Shown: positions 47,647-56,560 of the stretch, one piece after another
Numbering within the stretch: the first letter of the stretch is position 1
How the letters are laid out: each line of letters starts with the position of its first letter
Assembly (NCBI RefSeq): GCF_040566545.1
Contig: NZ_JBEWZI010000008.1
Location: 1 to 64,000, forward strand
From: Uliginosibacterium flavum
GTDB taxonomy: Bacteria > Pseudomonadota > Gammaproteobacteria > Burkholderiales > Rhodocyclaceae
Length of the DNA: 64,000 nucleotides
Direction of reading: 5' to 3'
Program-made: the position numbers and the translations under genes
The notes under the pieces: generated by a model
What the model was told of the DNA's origin: nothing
Databases searched by the model: none
Seen by the model: only the letters and a program-made list of their open reading frames with translations

Positions 47647-47883
47647 TTAGTCCTGCTTCTCGCCGAAATGGTGCTGCTTTTCGACCGGACAGGTGCTGAA
47701 GCCCAGCACTGAATACAGCGGGCAAAAATTGAGCAGACCGGTCGCAAGCGGCACAATGCCGATCCAGCCCCATGAGCCGATGGAACTCATCAAGCCGATA
47801 TTATCCAACAGGGACAACAGCACCAGAACCGCCCCCACCGCGATGCGCACAGCGCGATCTTTACTGCCTACGTTTTCTTTCAT
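47647..47883 (-). CDS. DUF2892 membrane protein
   Basis: A 78-aa protein with two hydrophobic segments and the DUF2892 pattern: N-terminal GSKDRAVRIAVGAVLVLLSL, then LATGLLNFCPLYSVLGFSTC. Two Cys residues lie in the second part. This module also forms the C-terminal membrane part of YgaP-type rhodaneses. Its role is unknown. A second paralogue precedes it, after the RND pump on the same strand, so it may be the last gene of the ArsR-controlled operon. Confidence 0.85.
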   Translation of the reverse strand: MKENVGSKDRAVRIAVGAVLVLLSLLDNIGLMSSIGSWGWIGIVPLATGLLNFCPLYSVLGFSTCPVEKQHHFGEKQD

Positions 47884-47921
47884 GTCTCACTCCTTGAGAT
47901 GACGTGTATTGGCGGCAGCGC

Positions 47922-48146
47922 TCATTTACAGCAAGAGCCTGCCGAATCCTTGATACCCAGTTTGTGCAGAATATTCACCAGCGGGCACAACCCGGTAAAG
48001 CCGCTCTGGAAAAGGTTGGCGCCGACGAAGGCGGTAACCCAGAGGAAATGCTTGCTCACGAAAAGCGGGCTGGCTTCAGCGCCAAGGGCGAGTGAAATCA
48101 GGATAAATGCGCCGGCTGCAATACGGACGATGCGTTCGGTGGTCAT
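47922..48146 (-). CDS. DUF2892 membrane protein, second copy
   Basis: A 74-aa two-helix protein with the same fold signature (ERIVRIAAGAFILISLALG; GFTGLCPLVNILHKLGI) and a CC pair at the C-terminus. It starts 14 nt after the RND pump stop, so co-transcription with the pump is likely. The Cys residues in both paralogues could handle metal or sulfur species (inference). Confidence 0.85.
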   Translation of the reverse strand: MTTERIVRIAAGAFILISLALGAEASPLFVSKHFLWVTAFVGANLFQSGFTGLCPLVNILHKLGIKDSAGSCCK

Positions 48147-48160
48147 GGAGTGTGTTCCTT

Positions 48161-51100
48161 TTACAAGTTGGGTGCTTGGGTTTTGGGGCGATACGCGACG
48201 TAATACAACAGCGGAATCACGACCAGAGTAAGCAGGGTCGACACAGCGATGCCGAACAGCAGCGACACGGCGAGGCCATTGAAGATGGGGTCGTCGAGAA
48301 TGAACAGGGCACCGAGCATGGCGGCCAGCGCGGTCAGCACGATGGGCTTGGCGCGCGCGGCCACGGCATTGATCACCGCAGCATCGAAGCCCGTGCCCTC
48401 GCCCACCTGCAACTGGATGAAGTCGACCAGCAGGATGGAATTACGCACGATGATGCCGGCCAGCGCGATCATGCCGATCATCGAAGTCGCGGTGTATTGC
48501 GCACCCATGATGGCGTGGCCGGGCATCACCCCGATGATGGTGAGCGGAATCGGCGCCATGATGATCAGTGGCACTAGGTACGAGCGGAACTGCGCGACCA
48601 CCAGCAGATAGATCAGGATCAGGCCGACGGCATAGGCGGTACCCATGTCGCGGAAGGTGTCGAAAGTGATCTGCCATTCGCCATCCCATTTGACGGCGTA
48701 GCCGCGATAGGGATCATCGGGCTGATGAATCCACCATTCGGCCAGCTCGCCACCTTCGGGCAGCGCATGATTGAAGAGTTTCTCGCGCAGCGCAAACATG
48801 CCGTAGAGCGGGCTGTCGATGGTGCCACCGGCATCACCCACGACATAGCTCACCGGCAGCAGGTCCTTGTGATAAATCGGCTGATCAAGCAGACCCTGCT
48901 CGACACGCAACACTTCGGAGAGCGGCACCTGCGCGCCGGTTGCCGAGCTGACGCTCAGACGCAATGCGTCCTCGATACGCGCCTGCTGTTCCGGGGCGAG
49001 TCGCAGGCGCACTGGTACTGGGTACTTGGCCTGGCCGTCGCGCAAGTAGGTCACATCCAGCCCGCCCAGCGCCGTACCCAGGGTCTCGGCGATCTGCGCC
49101 TGACTCACACCCAGGCTGGCCGCGCGCCGCACATCCACGTGCAGGCGCAGCTTGGGCGTATCGGCAATCGCACTGCCATCCACGGCGGTGATGCCGGCGG
49201 TGCTGGCGAAAGTTGCCTCAATGCGCCGCGCCACGCTCAACCGACCCGCCGCATCCGGGCCATAAACTTCTGCGACGATGGGCGCCATCACCGGCGGCCC
49301 CGGCGGCACTTCGACAACCTTGATCTTGGCCCCGGCACGTTTTGCGATTTCCTCCAGCGCCGGCCGGATCGCCTGCGCGATGGCGTGGCTCTGGCGGCTG
49401 CGATGATGCTTGTCGACCAGTTCGATCTGAATATCAGCCTGCTCCGGCTGCGTGCGCAGGGCGTACTGACGCACCAGGCCATTGAAGGTGATCGGGCTGG
49501 CCGTACCGACGTAGGCCTGATAGCGCGTTACCTCCGGCAGCGTAGCAATCTGCGCGGCCAGCTCGCGCGTCACCGCAGCCGTACGCTCCAAGGGCGTGCC
49601 GGCGGGCAACTCCACCATCACCTGGAATTCGCTCTTGTTGTCGAAGGGCAGCATCTTCAGAATCACCAGCTTGCCCACTGGCAGGGCCAGCGAAATCAGG
49701 ATCAGGGCGAGAACGCCTAGCCACAGCAGCAGACGATTGCGCGCACCCCGCCGCGGATCGAAGAATGGCGTAAACAGGCGCTCTGCGAGCACATGCAGCC
49801 GAGAGGCAGGCTGAGAGCCGTTCTCCGGACTGGCATGCGCCACATGAGCCATCAGCTTGCCAGCCAGCCAGGGCGTCACCACAAAGGCCACCGCCAGCGA
49901 GATCAGCATGCCAAGGCTGGCATTGATCGGGATCGGCGCCATGTAGGGGCCCATCAAGCCGGTAACAAAGGCCATCGGCAACAGCGCGGCGATCACGGTC
50001 AGTGTGGCCAGAATGGTCGGGCTACCCACCTCATCGACCGCGCGCGGCATCAGCTCGAAAAAACTGGCGTGCGGATCAAGCAGGCGGTGGCGATGAATGT
50101 TTTCGACCACGACGATGGCATCGTCCACAAGAATGCCAATGGAAAATATCAACGCGAACAAGGAGACGCGATTCAGCGTGAAGCCCCAGGCCCAGCTTGC
50201 GAACAAAGTCGCTGCCAGGGTCAGAATCACCGCCACGCCGACAATCACCGCCTCGCGCCGGCCCAGCGCCAGCCACACAAGCACGACCACGGATAGCGTG
50301 GCAAAGAGCAGCTTCTGGATCAGTTTCTGCGACTTGTCATTGGCGGTTTCGCCGTAGTTGCGCGTTACCGTGACCTCAACACTGGCCGGCAGCACCGTGT
50401 TGCGCAGCGCCTCGACGCGCGCCAGCAGGCGATCAGTCACGTCCACCGCATTCTCGCCCGGTTTCTTGGTGACCTGCAGCGTCACCGCCGGGTATTCAGT
50501 CGCCTTACCCTGCTCCACCACGCCATGCCAGACATAGCGTTCAGCCTGCGGCGCACCGGCTTCCACGCGCGCCACATCACCCAGAAACACCGGCTTGCCG
50601 GCGCGCACGGTCAGCACCACTTCGGCCACGTCCTGCGCCGACTGCAGGAAGCTCGTGGTCTCAACGACCAGACGCCGATTCGCCTCAACCAAAGCACCGG
50701 ATGGCCCGCCCGCGTTGCGCAGATTCAAGGCCGCCTGAATCTGGCCGACCGACACCCCGGCGCGGCGCATGCGATCCGCATCCATGTACACATTCACGGC
50801 CTGGCCCGGTCCGCCAATCGTGCGGATGTCGCGACTGCCCGGCACGCGCTTGAGCTCCACCTCCAGCGCATGCGCAACGCGTTCCAGATCGAAGGCCGAG
50901 ATTTTTTCGTCGCGCGAGAACAGGGTCAGGCCCAGCACCGGCACATCGTCGATGCCGGACGGTTTGACAACTGGTTCCTGCGCACCCAGATTGCGCGGCA
51001 GCCAGTCGCGATTGCTCTGCAGGGTGTCGTGCAGCCGCACCAGCGCTTCGCTGCGCGGCACGCCGACCTTGAACTGCACCGTGATGATGGCCTGCCCCGG

Positions 51101-51382
51101 TTGCGACACGGACATCACGTGCTCCACCCCCGGCATGCGCGAGAGCACCTGCTCGGCCGGCGTAGCGATCATGGACTCGACATCGCCCACAGAGGCGCCG
51201 GGAAAAGCCACCAACACGTTCGCCATGGTTACGTCGATCTGCGGCTCCTCCTCGCGCGGCGTCACGCCGACGGCAAACACCCCCAGCAGGAACAAAACCA
51301 GGGCCAGCAGCGGAGTGATCGCATTGTCCTGAAACAGAGCAGTAATGCGCCCGGAAATTCCCAATGTGGTTTTCGGGTTCAT
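48161..51382 (-). CDS. RND efflux transporter permease
   Basis: A 1073-aa inner-membrane pump, full length for the family, with 12 membrane helices and two large periplasmic loops. The TM4 proton-relay pair is in GILVDDAIVVVENI, as in drug (HAE-type) pumps, rather than the metal-pump form. The N-terminal VTPREEEPQIDV is typical of a subgroup of AcrB-like pumps. It overlaps its adaptor gene by 4 nt. No outer-membrane channel gene is nearby, so it must borrow a TolC-type partner. The substrate is unknown. Confidence 0.92.
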   Translation of the reverse strand: MNPKTTLGISGRITALFQDNAITPLLALVLFLLGVFAVGVTPREEEPQIDVTMANVLVAFPGASVGDVESMIATPAEQVLSRMPGVEHVMSVSQPGQAIITVQFKVGVPRSEALVRLHDTLQSNRDWLPRNLGAQEPVVKPSGIDDVPVLGLTLFSRDEKISAFDLERVAHALEVELKRVPGSRDIRTIGGPGQAVNVYMDADRMRRAGVSVGQIQAALNLRNAGGPSGALVEANRRLVVETTSFLQSAQDVAEVVLTVRAGKPVFLGDVARVEAGAPQAERYVWHGVVEQGKATEYPAVTLQVTKKPGENAVDVTDRLLARVEALRNTVLPASVEVTVTRNYGETANDKSQKLIQKLLFATLSVVVLVWLALGRREAVIVGVAVILTLAATLFASWAWGFTLNRVSLFALIFSIGILVDDAIVVVENIHRHRLLDPHASFFELMPRAVDEVGSPTILATLTVIAALLPMAFVTGLMGPYMAPIPINASLGMLISLAVAFVVTPWLAGKLMAHVAHASPENGSQPASRLHVLAERLFTPFFDPRRGARNRLLLWLGVLALILISLALPVGKLVILKMLPFDNKSEFQVMVELPAGTPLERTAAVTRELAAQIATLPEVTRYQAYVGTASPITFNGLVRQYALRTQPEQADIQIELVDKHHRSRQSHAIAQAIRPALEEIAKRAGAKIKVVEVPPGPPVMAPIVAEVYGPDAAGRLSVARRIEATFASTAGITAVDGSAIADTPKLRLHVDVRRAASLGVSQAQIAETLGTALGGLDVTYLRDGQAKYPVPVRLRLAPEQQARIEDALRLSVSSATGAQVPLSEVLRVEQGLLDQPIYHKDLLPVSYVVGDAGGTIDSPLYGMFALREKLFNHALPEGGELAEWWIHQPDDPYRGYAVKWDGEWQITFDTFRDMGTAYAVGLILIYLLVVAQFRSYLVPLIIMAPIPLTIIGVMPGHAIMGAQYTATSMIGMIALAGIIVRNSILLVDFIQLQVGEGTGFDAAVINAVAARAKPIVLTALAAMLGALFILDDPIFNGLAVSLLFGIAVSTLLTLVVIPLLYYVAYRPKTQAPNL

Positions 51383-52392
51383 CGCGCCATCCCCGCCCGC
51401 ACCGGATCAAGCGCGACTTTTTCACCCACGCTCAGCCCAGCCAGCACCTCGACACCGGCTGCGCCAAACTGCTCACCCAAACGCAGCAAACGCTGCAGGA
51501 AGCGGCCATCCGCAGTTTGCACATAAGCCGCAACCAGTTCGCCGCGATGCAACACCGCCGCATTCGGAATCACCAGACGCTGTGCTTCGCCCGTGGCCAG
51601 CAGCACGCGCACCGAGGCGCCAGGCAGCAAACCCTCCTGCGGGATCTGCTCCAGACGCACTTCGGTACTCTGGGTTGCCGCGTCGGCAGCGGGCATCAGC
51701 TTCACCGCGCCAGCGGCCAGCCATTTGCCCGGCGCCACCTCGATCTGCGCCCGGCTCTGGCTGCGCACCGCAGCCAGCCGCGCCTGCGGCACCTGCGCCA
51801 ACACCCGCAAATCACCCGGCGCGTACAGCGTCATCAGCGGCACGCCAGGCGACGCCATGTCGCCCTGCTCGATATTCACAGCCGAAATCACGCCCGCATA
51901 CGGCGCGCTGATCACCGTGTGGCTGCGTCCCGCGCTGGCCGCACCGGCGCCCGCCTGCAGAGCACTAACCTGCGCACGCGCCGAACGCGCCTGCGCCTCG
52001 GCCTGATCCAGGGTGGCCGAACTCATGAATTTCTTTGTCACCAATTCGCGCGTGCGCGTCAGGTTGGCCTCGGCGTTCGCCAGTTGCGCCTGTGCTGCGG
52101 CAACCTGCGCCTGCTGGCCCGCCACGTTCTGCGCCTGCTCACGGTCATCAATGCGCAGCAGAAACTGCCCGGCCGCCACGCGATCACCAGCCTTCACGGC
52201 TACCTGCAAGATCCGGCCCGGCACCTGCGCCGCGATCTGGCTCTGGCGTACGGCCTGCACCAAGCCATCGGTGGCATAGGCCGTGGGCACCTGGCGCAAA
52301 GCGACGTCCGCCGTCGCCAGCGGATCAGCCGCTAACGTGCTGCCCGCGCCCAGCGCAAGCACCACAATGCTCCCCAGCAACTTGACCCACAT
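51379..52392 (-). CDS. RND efflux periplasmic adaptor
   Basis: A 337-aa membrane-fusion protein. The signal peptide ends near GSTLAADP, with no lipobox. Lipoyl-like halves (QIAAQVPGRILQVAVKAGDR; ISAPYAGVISAVNIEQGDMA) flank a coiled-coil hairpin of about residues 75-145, followed by beta-barrel and membrane-proximal domains. It is the first gene of the operon, with a good Shine-Dalgarno sequence (gggagg) before its ATG. Confidence 0.92.
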   Translation of the reverse strand: MWVKLLGSIVVLALGAGSTLAADPLATADVALRQVPTAYATDGLVQAVRQSQIAAQVPGRILQVAVKAGDRVAAGQFLLRIDDREQAQNVAGQQAQVAAAQAQLANAEANLTRTRELVTKKFMSSATLDQAEAQARSARAQVSALQAGAGAASAGRSHTVISAPYAGVISAVNIEQGDMASPGVPLMTLYAPGDLRVLAQVPQARLAAVRSQSRAQIEVAPGKWLAAGAVKLMPAADAATQSTEVRLEQIPQEGLLPGASVRVLLATGEAQRLVIPNAAVLHRGELVAAYVQTADGRFLQRLLRLGEQFGAAGVEVLAGLSVGEKVALDPVRAGMAR

Positions 52393-52428
52393 GGCTTCCT
52401 CCCGCGAAATGAATTTGACTTTATCTAC

Positions 52429-52455
52429 CTTATAACCACATAGTTATATTGTCAA
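52429..52455 (-). promoter_or_regulatory. RND operon promoter with ArsR-type operator
   Basis: On the minus strand, -35 TTGACA (52450-52455) and -10 TATAAG (52429-52434) are 15 bp apart. The palindrome TATAAC-CACATA-GTTATA (52431-52448) lies between and over them. This is where a repressor would block polymerase. A TATAAT (52481-52486) for the divergent regulator lies about 30 bp away. Confidence 0.65.
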
Positions 52456-52499
52456 TCAAAGAAAATTTCCGAACACGCAATATAATGAGGACAACAGCC

Positions 52500-52889
52500 A
52501 TGGACGCAGGCTCAACACAAGGACACTTCTGCATGCAGGCACTGGACGAATCCGCCCTCACTCACGTCGCAACCTATTTCCGTGCGCTCTCCGAGCCGAC
52601 CCGGTTGCGCATCCTCAACACCTTGCGCGACGGCGAGAAGAACGTCGGCCAGATCACCGAACTGACCGGCTGCGGCCAGGCCAACGTCTCGAAACACCTG
52701 GCCCTGCTCTTCGAATCCGGCCTCGTCACCCGCGCCGCGCACGGCACGGCCGTCTTCTACGGTATAGCCGATGCAGCAACCTTCGACCTGTGCGACCTCG
52801 TCTGCGGCAATGTCGCGCGCATCGTCGATCAACAAGTCAGCAGCGCCACGGCACTCAAAAAACAGCTCGGCAAAGTCGCCAAAGGCTGA
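52500..52889 (+). CDS. ArsR-family transcriptional repressor
   Basis: A 129-aa winged-helix regulator: YFRALSEPTRLRILNTLRDG and the recognition region CGQANVSKHLALLFESGLV. Cys residues are at FCMQ, TGCGQ and LCDLVCG; a thiol- or metal-based sensor is plausible, but they do not match the ELCVCDL arsenic site. The ATG at 52500 has GAGGA 8 nt upstream; earlier in-frame starts (TTG 52449, ATG 52485) overlap the promoter. It is divergent from the RND operon and probably represses it. Its stop abuts that of the convergent DUF4010 gene. Confidence 0.9.
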   Translation: MDAGSTQGHFCMQALDESALTHVATYFRALSEPTRLRILNTLRDGEKNVGQITELTGCGQANVSKHLALLFESGLVTRAAHGTAVFYGIADAATFDLCDLVCGNVARIVDQQVSSATALKKQLGKVAKG

Positions 52890-54179
52890 TCAGACCAGCC
52901 AGATCGCCAACAAGCCAGCCGCCATCATCGCCACGGTTGCGATGATCATGCGCCGCGCCAGACCACGACTGCCCAGCACCACCGTCAGCCCTGCCTTGAC
53001 CACGGTATTGGAGAGCACGCCGGCCACGACGGCCTGCGCGGCAGTCCCGAGCAGCCCCGGCTCACGCGCAAAATCCACCATCGACAAGGTAATCGCATCC
53101 ACATCGGTGGTGCCCGCCAGCACGGCCACATACATCAGCCCGGCCGTCGAGAAACTGCGCCGGGCGATCTCGACCATCAACAACACGACGGCAAAAAGCA
53201 AACCGAATTTGGTGGCCGCCCACAGGCTGAACGGATTTTTCAGAGGCACCTCGCCCATCGTGTCGGCCTGATGCCCGGCAGCGCTCAGGCTGCGCAGGTA
53301 ATGCCAGCCGGCAAAGCCGACATTCACCGCCAGCATCGCGCCAAACGGCCACAGCAGCGGCTTCAGCAGGCTGGGATTGAGCAGCGCCACCATCCCCAGC
53401 ACGCGCGCGAACATCACGATCCAAGCCATCAGCACGCCAGCCGCATAGGCATCATCCTTCACAGCCTCGCCCCCCGCACGGCTCTCGCGCGCCATCGACA
53501 AGGTGACGGCGGTGGATGACACCAGCCCACCGGTCAAACCGGTGACCGCAACACCGCGTGCGCTGCCCAGCCAGCGCGTGGCAACGTAGCCGATCAGCGA
53601 CAGCGCCGAGATCAGCACCACCAGCAACCACAGCTTGTAAGGATTCAGCGCGTTCCAAGGATCGATGGCCTGATGTGGCAAGAGGGGCAGCACGATGAAG
53701 CTGGCGATCAGCAGCTTGAGACCGGCAAAAATATCTTCCTTGCCCAGTTTCTGCACTGCGCCATGCAGCGGATCCTTGAAGGCCAGCAAGGAGGTGTTCA
53801 CCACCGCGAGCCCCACCGCCACCGCCGCGTGCCCGAACATGACGGCCGCGCCAAGCAGGAATACCGTTAGTGCAGCCAATTCGGTCGTCAGGCCGACCGA
53901 AGCCGGGTCAGCGCGCTTCTCCAGCAGATAGGCCGAGGCGATCAGGATCAGCAAGCCCGTCAGCGTCACGCCAAAAATCAGCGGCATGCTCGTCTGTACC
54001 GACAACCAGGCCGACAGAGCGCCGGCCTCGGAGAGCAGCATGAAGGTGCGGATGCCCGCAAAAGACGGGCGCTGGGTGTCGACCTTTTTCTTCTCGCGCT
54101 CGGTGCCGACCAGCGCACCGATCAGCAGGGCAATCGCAAACAACTGGGCGGTACCCAACTCGGGCGTCTGCTCAAACAT
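52890..54179 (-). CDS. MgtC/DUF4010 multi-pass membrane protein
   Basis: A 429-aa protein with about 12 membrane helices. The N-terminal third is MgtC/SapB-like (IALLIGALVGTEREKKK; GIRTFMLLSEAGAL). The rest is DUF4010, with GLTGGLVSSTAVTLSMARES and AGTTDVDAITLSM. Function is not established; MgtC-like domains are linked to magnesium and membrane homeostasis. It is not obviously part of the neighbouring operons. The 173-bp gap upstream has no gene. Confidence 0.88.
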   Translation of the reverse strand: MFEQTPELGTAQLFAIALLIGALVGTEREKKKVDTQRPSFAGIRTFMLLSEAGALSAWLSVQTSMPLIFGVTLTGLLILIASAYLLEKRADPASVGLTTELAALTVFLLGAAVMFGHAAVAVGLAVVNTSLLAFKDPLHGAVQKLGKEDIFAGLKLLIASFIVLPLLPHQAIDPWNALNPYKLWLLVVLISALSLIGYVATRWLGSARGVAVTGLTGGLVSSTAVTLSMARESRAGGEAVKDDAYAAGVLMAWIVMFARVLGMVALLNPSLLKPLLWPFGAMLAVNVGFAGWHYLRSLSAAGHQADTMGEVPLKNPFSLWAATKFGLLFAVVLLMVEIARRSFSTAGLMYVAVLAGTTDVDAITLSMVDFAREPGLLGTAAQAVVAGVLSNTVVKAGLTVVLGSRGLARRMIIATVAMMAAGLLAIWLV

Positions 54180-54352
54180 GCCGGATTCCTCTCGCAGAAT
54201 TCTTGAGCACTATAACGGCAGCAAACCAACGGCACCTGAGCGTGCATCGAAGAGCCCCACCAGACAAAGATCTTCAAGCAATGTGCCTGCACAGCCTGGC
54301 GGAACAATCATCTCCACACAACCCACACCGAAGAGCGCCGACCAGAGTAGCT

Positions 54353-54808
54353 TTACAGCCTGGCGTAAGCTTGCGGCGCCTGCCCTGAACACAAGTCCGC
54401 ATGTATGGCCTCCACCGCCAACCGAACCGGATCGGTCATCGGAAAACCAAAGACAACCACGTCGGGTTGAATGCCGAGGAAGAGCACCTCCGGCACGGTT
54501 TCCCTGAGACGTTCGATCAGGAAACTCAGCGGCAGATTATGCGTGGTCATGATGAACATGTCGGCGATGCAAGCATCGTCGATCAATCGCACTGCGCCGG
54601 GCTCAAGATTGATGTCGGCCGCATCAACAACCACCACCAGTTGGGGCGCCAGTTCCTGCACCTGGTGCGCCACGTTCTCGGGCGCCGAACCGCCATCAAT
54701 CACGGTCCAGCCCGATGCAGGCGCTTTGGTCAGCAGCTCTGCCAGCAGCGGCCCTGCCCCGTCATCGCCCATCATGCTGTTGCCGACGGTCAAAATGACT
54801 TTATGCAT
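54353..54808 (-). CDS. hycI: Hydrogenase maturation protease HycI
   Basis: A 151-aa endopeptidase that trims the C-terminal tail of the group 4 hydrogenase large subunit after nickel insertion. Family motifs are LTVGNSMMGDDGAGP (metal-sensing Asp), VVVVDAADI and TTHNLPLSFL. The ATG at 54808 is used; a TTG five codons upstream is less likely. It is the last gene of the hydrogenase operon and overlaps hycH by 8 nt. Its likely substrate tail is intact on HyfG. Confidence 0.93.
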   Translation of the reverse strand: MHKVILTVGNSMMGDDGAGPLLAELLTKAPASGWTVIDGGSAPENVAHQVQELAPQLVVVVDAADINLEPGAVRLIDDACIADMFIMTTHNLPLSFLIERLRETVPEVLFLGIQPDVVVFGFPMTDPVRLAVEAIHADLCSGQAPQAYARL

Positions 54809-55208
54809 CGCGCCGCTTCGCAATCAGGTAAATCGCGGGCTCAGCTTCGATCGCAGCCAGCGATTGAATCAACTGCCCGGCCCACTGCGCCTCTTCAGCT
54901 GAAAACTGGTCACGCGCCGCTTCAAGCGCACTCGCCAGCATGTGCGTGTGGGTACTGTCGATGGTGATTTCGCCCCATTTCAGAAGCCCTTCCAGCTTGC
55001 TCCGCGCATCCCCGGCGGGCAGTCGGGCAATCCACTGCTCGTACCCCGGCAAAGGGCACTCCAGAATCGGCTTGAGGCAATCAATCACCCCGATGTGATG
55101 ACCGATGGCCAGCGAGTAATACACCACCTGCTTCGCCTCGTCCGGCATATCCTCCTGGCGATCCAGAAATTTCTGGCCAAGCTGATAGAAAATGACCTTG
55201 CCGCTCAT
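54801..55208 (-). CDS. hyfJ: Formate hydrogenlyase maturation protein HycH/HyfJ
   Basis: A 135-aa soluble protein of the HycH family, needed for maturation of group 4 hydrogenases in enterobacteria. Family features are KVIFYQLGQKFLDR, VVYYSLAIGHHIGVIDCL and the C-terminal WAGQLIQSLAAIEAEPAIYL. It overlaps hyfI by 4 nt and hycI by 8 nt. The gene is equivalent to hyfJ in the E. coli hyf operon. Confidence 0.9.
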   Translation of the reverse strand: MSGKVIFYQLGQKFLDRQEDMPDEAKQVVYYSLAIGHHIGVIDCLKPILECPLPGYEQWIARLPAGDARSKLEGLLKWGEITIDSTHTHMLASALEAARDQFSAEEAQWAGQLIQSLAAIEAEPAIYLIAKRRDA

Positions 55209-56005
55209 GTCGGACTAGCGCCGATAGCTGATGAGCAAAGCACCTGCAATCTTCCAAAAATCTCGCTCAGGCGTGGATCGTCCTTGCTGGCCAAGTGCTG
55301 ATGCACCTGCGTTTCGAAGTTCTGAGGCGTTCCGGCGGAGGCCAGCAATCCCATGAAATCATCCGCAATCTGCCCGCCGTGCAGATAGCCCGCCATGCGC
55401 CGGGCTTCCCGCTCCAACAGTACGCGCACATCGAGCGGAACGCCGGGGTGACGCAAACTGGCCAGTTCGCCTGGAACCTCTTCGTGATGCGTGCCCTTGA
55501 GCTTCTGACTGAGCAGCCCCAGCGCGACCGCGAAACCGTAAATCGTGGCCGCGGGGGTCGGCGGGCAGCCGGGAATATAAACATCGACCGGCACAATCTG
55601 ATCGGTACCACCCCAGACGCTGTAGAGGTCATGGAAGATGCCGCCGCTGCAACCACAGGCGCCATACGACACCACGATCTTCGGATCTGGCGCCGCACGA
55701 TAAGCCCGGATGGCCGGCATGCGCATCGAACGCGTCACCGCCCCGGTAAACAACAGGATGTCGGCATGGCGTGGCGACGCCACCACCTTGATACCGAAGC
55801 GCTCGGCATCAAAGACCGGCGTGATGGCCGAAAAAATCTCGATCTCACAGCCATTGCAGCCACCACAATCGACCCGATACACATAGGCCGAGCGCTGGAT
55901 ATCGCCCAACAAGGTCTGCTTGAGCTGGGCAATATGCTCGCTCTCGCTGATCGGAACGGGCATGCCCTGGCTATTCTTGGGAGCGAACTGGACGGGAGCA
56001 TTCAT
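55205..56005 (-). CDS. hyfI: Hydrogenase-4 small subunit HyfI
   Basis: A 266-aa NuoB/HycG-like iron-sulfur subunit. The cluster ligands are in CGGCNGCE, GACGCSGG and PGCPPTP, fitting one proximal [4Fe-4S] cluster, as in group 4 hydrogenases. It passes electrons between HyfH and the nickel site in HyfG. About 60 residues after the NuoB core extend it beyond the minimal domain. It starts one base after hyfH. Confidence 0.94.
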   Translation of the reverse strand: MNAPVQFAPKNSQGMPVPISESEHIAQLKQTLLGDIQRSAYVYRVDCGGCNGCEIEIFSAITPVFDAERFGIKVVASPRHADILLFTGAVTRSMRMPAIRAYRAAPDPKIVVSYGACGCSGGIFHDLYSVWGGTDQIVPVDVYIPGCPPTPAATIYGFAVALGLLSQKLKGTHHEEVPGELASLRHPGVPLDVRVLLEREARRMAGYLHGGQIADDFMGLLASAGTPQNFETQVHQHLASKDDPRLSEIFGRLQVLCSSAIGASPT

Positions 56006-56006
56006 G

Positions 56007-56549
56007 TCACGGATTCCCTCTTCTCAAATACTGTCCCGGTTCAACACTGGCGAGCGCCAGCTTGCGCTTGCAGTCCGGGCAAGTTTCAAAATGCGCACGC
56101 ATGGCGACGGCTTCAGACGCGGACAAGCCGCTCTGAACCATCAGCGCCACGGCATAATCGATTTCCTTGGTCGGTGCGAAAGGCGTGCCGCAGGCTGCGC
56201 AATCCGTCAGCGAGAAGCAGGCTGTCTGCAACAGATCCTGCTTGTTGCCCACCGCCAGCTCGAAGTCTGGCGACAGGACAATGGCGTGAGTCGGGCAAAC
56301 TTCCTCACAGCGGCCACAGAAGATACAGCGACCGAGGTTCAATTGCCAGGTTCGCTTGCCTTCCGCCGTATTGGTGCGCATCGACAGCGCATTCGGCGGA
56401 CAAGCCGTCACACACGCCGCACAGGCGATGCACTGCTCGGCCTTGTATTCGGGCTTCCCACGAAAACCCGGACTGATCGGCATCGGTGCGAACGGATACT
56501 TCTCCGTTGCCTCGCCTGCCTTGCTAATGATCTTGAGTAGCTTGAACAT
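56007..56549 (-). CDS. hyfH: Hydrogenase-4 ferredoxin subunit HyfH
   Basis: A 180-aa protein with two 4Fe-4S motifs, CIACAACVTACPPNAL and CIFCGRCEEVCPTHAI, plus two CxxC pairs downstream (CAACGTPF; CPDCKRKL). It carries electrons from the electron donor to HyfI. The ATG at 56549 has AAGGGG 7 nt upstream; a TTG one codon earlier is also open. Length matches E. coli HyfH. Confidence 0.94.
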   Translation of the reverse strand: MFKLLKIISKAGEATEKYPFAPMPISPGFRGKPEYKAEQCIACAACVTACPPNALSMRTNTAEGKRTWQLNLGRCIFCGRCEEVCPTHAIVLSPDFELAVGNKQDLLQTACFSLTDCAACGTPFAPTKEIDYAVALMVQSGLSASEAVAMRAHFETCPDCKRKLALASVEPGQYLRRGNP

Positions 56550-56560
56550 CAATCGGCCCC

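Noticed and set aside
48725..49720. 331-aa open frame antisense to the RND pump
   Set aside because: The sense strand encodes a full-length pump with clear motifs; this frame has no recognisable domain or ribosome site.
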